The notes under the pieces were generated by a model. It did not search any database, was not told the origin of the DNA, and was given only the letters and a program-made list of their open reading frames with translations. The translations under genes were made by a program, and so were the position numbers. 64,000 bases of DNA from an uncultured Sphingomonadaceae bacterium (GTDB lineage: Bacteria > Pseudomonadota > Alphaproteobacteria > Sphingomonadales > Sphingomonadaceae): the NCBI GenBank assembly GCA_947493215.1, contig CANLQE010000001.1:620001-684000 (forward strand), read 5' to 3'. Positions 57,793 through 64,000 of this stretch are shown here, piece after piece; positions within the stretch are counted from its first letter, which is position 1; every line of letters starts with the position of its first letter.

Positions 57793-60201
57793 ATGGGAGA
57801 GACAATCACACTGCAGCGTTTGCTGGAGATGCAGAAAAAGGTTTGGAATTTCAAGATCAGTGCTGATCATGAAACCACTGAACTTGTCGCGCGCGAACAG
57901 ATTAAATCTTTTGGCCAGATATCGCGGATCGGGGCATTGATAGCTTTGCCCCTAACCATCTACGCCTTGGTACTGCTGTTCACCTATGCTGACGTGCAGT
58001 TTATCGCGATAGCCTGTTTCTACGTCACCATTGCGGCATTCCTCAGCGTACGCAACTTTGCTCGCCAAATGGCCTTGGACCCCGATACGGTGGACTATAA
58101 AGAAGCCATCAAAGATATCCGTACAGAAAGCATCATTAGCAGCATCGGCTTCTCCTGCGTTCTGGCTATCCCGGTTGCTTTTGGTCAGGTTCCCTACAGT
58201 CTTGATATTGCCATATTGGCGATGGGCGGTCTGGTTATCGGCGGCTTTGTTTTTGGCAGTGTTCCTCGCGCGCAAACCTATAATCTATCCATTACCACAA
58301 TATGTTACGTCGGCGCATTCCTCGCCGCAAAGGGCTATGGCGGTATCAGCACAGCGATATTATTGGTCTTTTTTGCGCTCTGCATCGACTATATTTATCG
58401 GATGTTCTTCTTCAACTTTGTCCAGCGCCATCTGCATGCAGCCAAGCAAAAAGATGCAGCGGAAACCGTGCGGTTGTTACTGCATGATTATGCGGAGCAA
58501 AGCTCCGATTGGCTTTGGGAAGTGGATGGCGACCATTTGATCGTCAACCCTTCGGCGCGTTTTGCCACGGCCGTTGATATGGAAATACGTGATTTGCGCA
58601 ATCTGCCATTGGTTGATCTGTTCGAAGATTCCATGGAGCGCAATCAATTGGCCCAGTCTCTGGCGTCCGGAAAGGCCTTTCGCGATATTCATGTTCCGAT
58701 CAAACTTGGTGGGGAAGAATACTGGTGGAGGTTATCCGGTCGACGGATCAAAACCGTGGACGGGGAGAGCCGGCATATACGCGGCGTCGCAGCTGATATT
58801 ACCAGTGCTAAAAAAGCGGAGGCACGGGTCGCGCATCTTGCCCATTTTGACAGCCTGACCGACCTACCTAACAGGGCTCTGTTTAATCAATCGCTGCAAC
58901 GGTCGATCGCCCGGATGAGGGATGATCAGAAGCTGGCGGTGCTCTATCTCGACCTAGATCATTTCAAAATGATCAACGACACTTTGGGGCATGGCGCAGG
59001 GGATCTGGTCCTGAAAGCGGTCGCTAACCGCCTGGAAAATACCATCGGCATAGAAGATGTCGTGGCACGGCTAGGCGGAGACGAATTTGCGGTATCCTTG
59101 CGCAATGTCGGTTCGCATGAGGATGTCATGCAAGTGGCCTCGAATATAATAGACAAAATTTCGGAGCCAGTGATGGTTGAGGGACAGCCAGTTTCGACAG
59201 GCGTGAGTATCGGAATAGCCCTTGCGCCAGATTGTGGCGATGACGCCGAACAGCTCATCAAGCATGCCGATATTGCTTTGTACCACGCCAAAGAAAACGG
59301 CCGCGGCTGTGCATCCGTGTTTGAACTATCTATGCATGAGGCGGTGCAGGATCGTCGCAATATAGAAATGGATTTGCGCGCCGCGCTGAAACGCAACGAG
59401 CTGGAACTCTATTACCAGCCACTCGTAAATATCGAGACCAATGAAACTATCGGCTACGAAGCTTTGCTGCGCTGGCATCACAGTGAAAAAGGCATGATTA
59501 TGCCGGATGTGTTCATTCCAGTAGCTGAGGACACGGGACTGATTGTGCAGCTTGGTGAATGGGTCGTACGATCTGCCTTGTATGAGGTTGCCAAATGGCC
59601 AGATCATCTCAGCGTTGCGGTTAACCTATCGCCGGCCCAGATGCGAAGTCCCAACCTGATGCCGACCATCATCAATGCTTTGGCCGCGACCGGCGTCGCT
59701 CCGCATCGGCTGGAACTGGAAATCACTGAGTCCGTGCTGATGAATGATAACCAATCGAACGTGGAGTTACTGCACAAAATCCGCTCTCTGGGTGTGCGGA
59801 TTGCGCTGGATGATTTCGGCACCGGCTATAGCTCGCTCAACTATTTGCGCAGCTTCCCGTTTGACAAGATCAAAATCGACCGGTGTTTTGTCGAGGAAGT
59901 GGACAGCCGCGAAGACTGCCGGGCGATTATTCGCGCCGTTACCGGTCTGGCCTCCAGCCTCGGCATGGTAACAACCGCCGAAGGGGTGGAACGCAGCGAT
60001 CAGCTGAGCCAGCTTAAGGAAGAGGGCTGCGTTCAGGTCCAAGGCTATTTGTTCAGCAAGGCCATGCCCGCCTCCAATGTGGAAGGCCGGATTGAAACGA
60101 CAGCCCATGAAGGAGCCAAGGCCAGCGACATCGGTGAACAAAGCGCTGAGCCCAAGCATCTAAGCACGCCTAAGAAGGTCCGTCGCAGAAAGACAGGCTG
60201 A
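57793..60201 (+). CDS. membrane GGDEF-EAL protein with PAS domain
   Basis: An 802-residue c-di-GMP protein. Residues 35-215 hold five to six membrane helices (LIALPLTIYALVLLFTYADV, FIAIACFYVTIAAFLSV, FSCVLAIPVAFGQVPYSLDIAILAMGGLVIGGFVFGSV). A PAS-type sensor follows at about 235-350 (SDWLWEVDGDHLIVNPSARF). The GGDEF domain keeps its motif (GGDEF, 428-432), so diguanylate cyclase activity is possible. The EAL domain keeps EALLRW (556-561) and DDFGTGYSSLNYL (673 on), so phosphodiesterase activity is possible too. The 317-bp gap upstream (57476-57792) shows nothing recognisable. It probably adjusts motility or biofilm state to a membrane signal. Confidence 0.93.
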   Translation: MGETITLQRLLEMQKKVWNFKISADHETTELVAREQIKSFGQISRIGALIALPLTIYALVLLFTYADVQFIAIACFYVTIAAFLSVRNFARQMALDPDTVDYKEAIKDIRTESIISSIGFSCVLAIPVAFGQVPYSLDIAILAMGGLVIGGFVFGSVPRAQTYNLSITTICYVGAFLAAKGYGGISTAILLVFFALCIDYIYRMFFFNFVQRHLHAAKQKDAAETVRLLLHDYAEQSSDWLWEVDGDHLIVNPSARFATAVDMEIRDLRNLPLVDLFEDSMERNQLAQSLASGKAFRDIHVPIKLGGEEYWWRLSGRRIKTVDGESRHIRGVAADITSAKKAEARVAHLAHFDSLTDLPNRALFNQSLQRSIARMRDDQKLAVLYLDLDHFKMINDTLGHGAGDLVLKAVANRLENTIGIEDVVARLGGDEFAVSLRNVGSHEDVMQVASNIIDKISEPVMVEGQPVSTGVSIGIALAPDCGDDAEQLIKHADIALYHAKENGRGCASVFELSMHEAVQDRRNIEMDLRAALKRNELELYYQPLVNIETNETIGYEALLRWHHSEKGMIMPDVFIPVAEDTGLIVQLGEWVVRSALYEVAKWPDHLSVAVNLSPAQMRSPNLMPTIINALAATGVAPHRLELEITESVLMNDNQSNVELLHKIRSLGVRIALDDFGTGYSSLNYLRSFPFDKIKIDRCFVEEVDSREDCRAIIRAVTGLASSLGMVTTAEGVERSDQLSQLKEEGCVQVQGYLFSKAMPASNVEGRIETTAHEGAKASDIGEQSAEPKHLSTPKKVRRRKTG

Positions 60202-60293
60202 TGCTGGCAATAACAGCGCTTACTGACAGCGCTGTGAATAGTTGATTATTCAGCTCCGATGCGGTAATCTTCGTCTCTGACAAGGACGGTGCC

Positions 60294-60488
60294 GTGCAAT
60301 TTGTTCTGAAAAATATTCTTCATTTCATGCCCCTGATCTTCGGTATCGGATTTTTGGCACCGCTGCTCGCGCAGATCATCCAGGTGCTGGGTTGGCCGGC
60401 TCCTCTGGGGCTCGCGCCCATGACACTGGGATTGATCATCGGTGGCGCATGGGGTGCTTTTGCGCAGTTCAAAGGCCGCTGGATATGA
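60294..60488 (+). CDS. small membrane protein upstream of the desaturase
   Basis: A 64-residue protein with two hydrophobic helices (FMPLIFGIGFLAPLLAQIIQVLGW and LAPMTLGLIIGGAWGAFAQF). Its stop overlaps the desaturase start by ATGA, which implies translational coupling and supports that it is a real gene. No known family; possibly an accessory or anchoring subunit for the desaturase. Confidence 0.7.
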   Translation: MQFVLKNILHFMPLIFGIGFLAPLLAQIIQVLGWPAPLGLAPMTLGLIIGGAWGAFAQFKGRWI

Positions 60489-61345
60489 GTGAGGCTCTGA
60501 CCGAAACGGACCTGCGCAAACAGGAAATAGCGATTGCCCGCAAATATGCGGACCGTTTGCCTTGGGAAGCGGTGGCATGGGGATTGGGCAATTTGCTGGT
60601 CTGGTTGTCGCTTTGGCCCTTGGTGTTTTTCGGTTTCCTGCCGCTTTGGCTGGGGTTCATCATTGCCACGTTCAATGTCATGCTTTGCTATTTGCCGTCA
60701 CATGAAGCCCAGCATGATATTATTGGACGCAAAGGAACAAAATGGCGCTGGCTGAATGAACTGGTCGGGCATATGTCGACCATCCCGCTGGTACTGCCGT
60801 ATCGCGTCGCCAAGCTCACCCATATCCAGCATCATCTGCATGCCAATGACCCGGTACTTGATCCGGATATTAGCAGCATGGCTAGCGGTCCCTGGCATGC
60901 CATCTGGAAGTCGATCCAGAACCGCCAGCCGGGCGCCGAGGGCGGGTTCAACAAATATGGTGATATTCTACGCGACATTGGCCGCCCCGATGCGCTGCTG
61001 GATGGCGCGCTGTTTCAACTCACCCATTTCGGGATATTGATCGCGCTGGCTTGGTCTGGCTATGCGCTGGAAGCGGCCTTGCTGTGGTGGCTGCCCCGGC
61101 AAATTGGCCTGACCTATATCCAGTTTTTTCTCAGCTGGGCGCCGCATCATCCCGCTGATGGGATCGGCCGCTATAAAGACACCCGCGCCTTCAAAAGCGC
61201 GTGGGGCAATATTGGATCAATGGGCATGCAATATCACATCGTCCATCACCTTCACCCCTATATCCCGCTCACCGACACGCCGCGCGCTTATCGCGAGATG
61301 CGCGATATCTTGGAGCAGCGCGACTGCCGGTTGGAGAATATCTGA
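60485..61345 (+). CDS. fatty acid desaturase
   Basis: 286 residues from ATG at 60485. The three histidine boxes of membrane di-iron desaturases are present: HEAQHD, HIQHHLHAND and HIVHHLHPY. Membrane helices flank them (AVAWGLGNLLVWLSLWPLVFFGFLPLWLGFIIATFNVMLCYL, and LFQLTHFGILIALAWSGYALEAALLWWLP). It introduces a double bond or hydroxyl in a lipid or carotenoid; the HxxxH spacing and length are closer to beta-carotene hydroxylase-like and fatty-acid hydroxylase-like members. Position two genes from a carotenoid oxygenase makes a carotenoid substrate worth considering. Confidence 0.85.
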   Translation: MSEALTETDLRKQEIAIARKYADRLPWEAVAWGLGNLLVWLSLWPLVFFGFLPLWLGFIIATFNVMLCYLPSHEAQHDIIGRKGTKWRWLNELVGHMSTIPLVLPYRVAKLTHIQHHLHANDPVLDPDISSMASGPWHAIWKSIQNRQPGAEGGFNKYGDILRDIGRPDALLDGALFQLTHFGILIALAWSGYALEAALLWWLPRQIGLTYIQFFLSWAPHHPADGIGRYKDTRAFKSAWGNIGSMGMQYHIVHHLHPYIPLTDTPRAYREMRDILEQRDCRLENI

Positions 61346-61353
61346 ACAGCCCG

Positions 61354-61875
61354 TTAGGCCGAGAACACTCCCATTCCCATAACATGATCAAGATAGATCG
61401 CCGCATCGCGGATGTCGAAAATGAACGAGAAGAGGATCACCGCGGTGATAAGGCCTGACCAGAGCGCATAAAAGGAACGGTCTTTTGAAAACGGACGGTT
61501 TTTGAGCAAGAGATACAGTGCTGGTGACCAGAATATCAAATGCATCAGCGCGATTAAGCCAGAAAGCGAAACCAGCCCGAGCGCCGGTATCACGAAACCA
61601 CTGACAAGTAAGCTGGTGATGAACCCACCGACGACCCAGCGCGCTTCCACTCGTTTCCAGACGAATAGCAAACCCAGCGCAAAGCTGGCCAACATGATCA
61701 TCAGCCAAATCTGAACCCATTGCGGTGCGTTGGCCTGCCCTTCCGCATTCCATACTTCCAAAGCGCTATGGCCGGGCTCATAACCGGTCGCGGCCTGCGC
61801 GGGTGCCGCGCCTGCAAAACCGATACAGAAAAGGAACATTACTAGCGGCAGATATTTCGTCCAAGAGGTGGCCAT
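61354..61875 (-). CDS. membrane protein of unknown function with signal peptide
   Basis: A 173-residue protein: signal peptide (MATSWTKYLPLVMFLFCIGFAGAAPAQA), a short periplasmic part (TGYEPGHSALEVWNAEGQANAPQ), then four helices (WLMIMLASFALGLLFVW, WVVGGFITSLLVSGFVIPAL, LSGLIALMHLIFWSPALYLLL, FYALWSGLITAVILFSFIF). It is convergent with the desaturase. No family is recognised. Confidence 0.75.
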   Translation of the reverse strand: MATSWTKYLPLVMFLFCIGFAGAAPAQAATGYEPGHSALEVWNAEGQANAPQWVQIWLMIMLASFALGLLFVWKRVEARWVVGGFITSLLVSGFVIPALGLVSLSGLIALMHLIFWSPALYLLLKNRPFSKDRSFYALWSGLITAVILFSFIFDIRDAAIYLDHVMGMGVFSA

Positions 61876-62052
61876 CAGAATCTCCTATTTGCTCGAGTCA
61901 ATCCTCTGTTTGTGGTTTGCTCGCTACCGGTTTTATATGACCCACATATCGAAGGGAGTGTGTTCATTTGTCAACAGACGTGTCGGTTCTTATTGCTGAT
62001 CCAATATGATATGCCTTCATTGTAGATTTTGGAAAAGGACTGACGCCAGATC

Positions 62053-62487
62053 ATGACCGATAAATTGACGGGCAGTTGCCTCTGTGGCGGGGTATCATTT
62101 TCAATCAGCGGTCCGCCCGGTCCGATTGGACAATGCCATTGTTCCAAATGCCGAAAAGTGTCGGGCACGAACGGCAATTCGGTTTTTCACGCAACCCGCG
62201 ATAATTTTACCTGGGAGCGCGGAGAAGATCTGATTTCAACTTTCTTCGTTCCGGACGGGAACGGATGGCACTCGGTATTCTGCAAAACATGCGGTAGTCC
62301 GCTTCCGCTGGACGGGAAGAAAAGCAAGATATTCTTCGTGCCAGCTGGGTTGCTCGATAACGATCCAGGCGGGCGCGGCTATGCCGCCCACATCTTTGTC
62401 GACTCCAAAGCCGCTTGGGAGGAAATAACCGACGAGGCCCCACAGTTTTCTGAAGGCTTTGGTTCGGCCAGACTCGATAAAGACTAA
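62053..62487 (+). CDS. GFA family zinc protein (glutathione-dependent formaldehyde-activating enzyme-like)
   Basis: A 144-residue protein of the GFA/CENP-V fold. Zinc ligands can be read: GSCLCGGVSF (CxC), CHCSKCRK (CxCxxC) and FCKTCGS (CxxC). Founding members act on S-hydroxymethyl-glutathione, but most have no proven function. It is convergent with the carotenoid oxygenase (a 3-bp gap between stops) and stands alone. Confidence 0.9.
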   Translation: MTDKLTGSCLCGGVSFSISGPPGPIGQCHCSKCRKVSGTNGNSVFHATRDNFTWERGEDLISTFFVPDGNGWHSVFCKTCGSPLPLDGKKSKIFFVPAGLLDNDPGGRGYAAHIFVDSKAAWEEITDEAPQFSEGFGSARLDKD

Positions 62488-62490
62488 GGC

Positions 62491-63933
62491 CTAAGCCGCA
62501 CTGATCCAGTTACCATGAAATCCGGGAGGGATGCGGTGCGGGACATGGATCACCGCCTGCGGTTCGCCGGTAAAGTCATCGGCTTTCAGGATTTGCAGCT
62601 GGGTGGTTTCGTTATTCATGTCGATCACTAGACCGATTAGCCAGCCGTCATCTTCTGCGCTGTCAGCAGATCGCGGGACAAAAACAAATTCTCCGGGATG
62701 GCGGTTTTCGCCAAAATGGCGGATGGCCGTTTCGCCGGTTTTCAAATCATGTTTGAACAGTTCATTCCCAGCCATGTCGAGCTGATCTGGCTCCCCTGCC
62801 AAGGCAATGCTGTAAATATAACGATAGTCGCTGGTCGATTGGCGTTCGTCATAGCGCGGGAATTCTTGCGCGCGATCATTGAGAATTTTGCGGGTCACCT
62901 TTTTGCTTACCGGATCAACCGTCCAGCGTTCGAGCCGCGACCATTCGCCGCCGGGACCAAAGGTTGTTCGGGCATAGGTGCTTTCATGGACCACCACATC
63001 GACAATGACTTTACCGTCATCTGTCTCAAAAGCATTGGCCGGGTGATAGACATAGCAGGGCTCGACGTCACACCAGATGGTGTCGGCGCCTGATCCATTG
63101 CGAGGGCATAGGCCGACGCGGGCTTTATGATCAGGGTTCCAGTCATAGGGGAAGGCAAAGCCAGCCAGCATGCGCTTCATCGAGAAAGTTGCAGGCAGGT
63201 CGAAAACCAGCACATGATTTTCGGTAATCTGACAGTCGTGGATAGATGGACCCTGGGTGACTGCGATGGGTTCTTCCCGTTTCACTTTACCATCTGCTCC
63301 AAGCACCACATGCCAGACGGTGTCCATCACCGGTGCGTCATAACAAATCGCGTGCATCTCTCCGGTTTTCGGATCCAGATGGGGATGCGCGGAGAACGCG
63401 TTGTTCAACGTGCCATCAAACGGATTGTGCGCAACCGTCTCGAGCTCGTCGGTCAGTTCGACCGGAAATCCGCCCGCTTCCACAATCGCAAAAGTTCGGC
63501 CACCAATTTCCACAATATTGGTATTGGCGGTATCGGTCTGCGGCTTACGCGTGCCTGGCTTGCGTTTTTCACCAAGCCCATCGCTCACAGCGTTGGAGCG
63601 TATCCAGCGGTTACGATACCATTCAGCCTTGCCGTCGGTGATGCGTATGCCGTGCGCCATGCCGTCGCCGACAAACCAGTGATAGCTGGCTTCATCAGGC
63701 GCGGTCACTGGGTTCGGTCCGATCCGCAGATAACGACCGTCAAGCTGTGCCGGGATTTCACCGTCCACTTGCAAGTGGGCAAGGGTCAGTTCCTCTGTCA
63801 TTGGTTTATGTATACCGGTTAGATAAGGATGCCCGCCTTCTGGCGCTTTCATCCGTTTGCGATTGAAATTGGCGACGGCGCCTAAGACAGGTGTTACCGC
63901 CGAGCGGATAGTGTTCTCAATAACGGAAGCCAT
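62491..63933 (-). CDS. carotenoid oxygenase (carotenoid/lignostilbene cleavage dioxygenase)
   Basis: A 480-residue seven-bladed propeller of the RPE65/CCD family. Typical motifs: GRYLRIGPNPVTAPDEASYHWFVGDGMAHGI at blade one, FSAHPHLDPKTGEMHAICYD, SIHDCQITENHVLVFDLP, and HVPHRIPPGFHGNWI at the C-terminus; the four iron-binding histidines are the ones in AHPH, IHDC, VVHE and FHGNW. It cleaves a carotenoid or a stilbene-like double bond with O2. The nearby fatty-acid desaturase/hydroxylase-like gene fits carotenoid metabolism. The ribosome site AAGGAT precedes ATG 63933. The last 67 bp of the window hold its upstream region with nothing recognisable. Confidence 0.9.
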   Translation of the reverse strand: MASVIENTIRSAVTPVLGAVANFNRKRMKAPEGGHPYLTGIHKPMTEELTLAHLQVDGEIPAQLDGRYLRIGPNPVTAPDEASYHWFVGDGMAHGIRITDGKAEWYRNRWIRSNAVSDGLGEKRKPGTRKPQTDTANTNIVEIGGRTFAIVEAGGFPVELTDELETVAHNPFDGTLNNAFSAHPHLDPKTGEMHAICYDAPVMDTVWHVVLGADGKVKREEPIAVTQGPSIHDCQITENHVLVFDLPATFSMKRMLAGFAFPYDWNPDHKARVGLCPRNGSGADTIWCDVEPCYVYHPANAFETDDGKVIVDVVVHESTYARTTFGPGGEWSRLERWTVDPVSKKVTRKILNDRAQEFPRYDERQSTSDYRYIYSIALAGEPDQLDMAGNELFKHDLKTGETAIRHFGENRHPGEFVFVPRSADSAEDDGWLIGLVIDMNNETTQLQILKADDFTGEPQAVIHVPHRIPPGFHGNWISAA

Positions 63934-64000
63934 AGTGAAATCCTTTTCAGTTAAACCAGATGTCGGCAGCGGTCGTGGTCGCTGCGAGTAATAACAATAT

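Noticed and set aside
60210-60235. Inverted repeat ACAGCGC/GCGCTGT after the GGDEF-EAL gene as a terminator
   Set aside because: The stem is short and no T-run follows; it was not strong enough to list.

Overview
The window looks like a chromosome segment of a marine-type sphingomonad (Alphaproteobacteria, Sphingomonadales; something like Parasphingorhabdus, Sphingorhabdus or Sphingopyxis). The pointers are: two large TonB-dependent receptors placed beside catabolic genes, clusters of SDR, VOC, GST, thiolase and GcvA-type LysR genes, an ECF41 sigma module, a PagL-like outer-membrane protein, a carotenoid oxygenase, and a moderate base composition judged by eye. The genus is inference; no rRNA is present.

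Region 1 (1-14.3 kb) is a catabolic regulon. It holds an exported alpha/beta hydrolase, a GST, a hydrolase-flavin reductase fusion cut by the window edge, a Coq4-like protein, a TetR regulator, an SDR, a TonB-dependent receptor, a double-VOC protein, an MDR reductase, a GPH-type transporter, a SnoaL-like protein, an aldo/keto reductase and a phytanoyl-CoA dioxygenase-like enzyme. Four promoters carry nearly the same 20-bp element ending in TATAAT, each about 80-110 bp upstream of its gene. This is the best sign that the region works as one unit: outer-membrane uptake, inner-membrane transport, then oxidation and hydrolysis. The substrate cannot be read from the sequence.

Region 2 (14.4-27.5 kb) has a minus-strand run of a Tat-exported PLP enzyme, a truncated enoyl-CoA hydratase, an SDR lacking the usual tyrosine, an unknown protein, a thiolase, an AhpD-like protein and a beta-carbonic anhydrase. 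Two LysR regulators follow, then a plus-strand operon of thioesterase, three consecutive DsrE-like proteins, an exported metallo-beta-lactamase-fold protein, an alpha/beta hydrolase and a DUF4345 protein.

Region 3 (27.5-54 kb) is a mosaic. It contains an 1880-residue autotransporter, a TIGR03032 protein, DoxX, racemase-like, methyltransferase and LysR genes, the 3' half of a tRNA-Arg, an NmrA/AraC pair, an AraC-controlled SDR-AKR-SnoaL-NmrA operon, a serine recombinase remnant, glucokinase, a Rieske oxygenase with inverted domain order, an ECF41/AhpD module with its own consensus promoter, and a second TonB-dependent receptor. A family of hairpin-forming intergenic repeats (ten copies seen) runs from 14.4 to 48.8 kb. 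Together with the tRNA, recombinase and gene fragments it marks this stretch as rearranged accessory DNA.

Region 4 (54-64 kb) is core-like: rplJ-rplL with leader and terminator, an S41 peptidase with a MarR regulator, a PagL-like protein, a GGDEF-EAL protein, a fatty acid desaturase, two small membrane proteins, a GFA-family protein and a carotenoid oxygenase.
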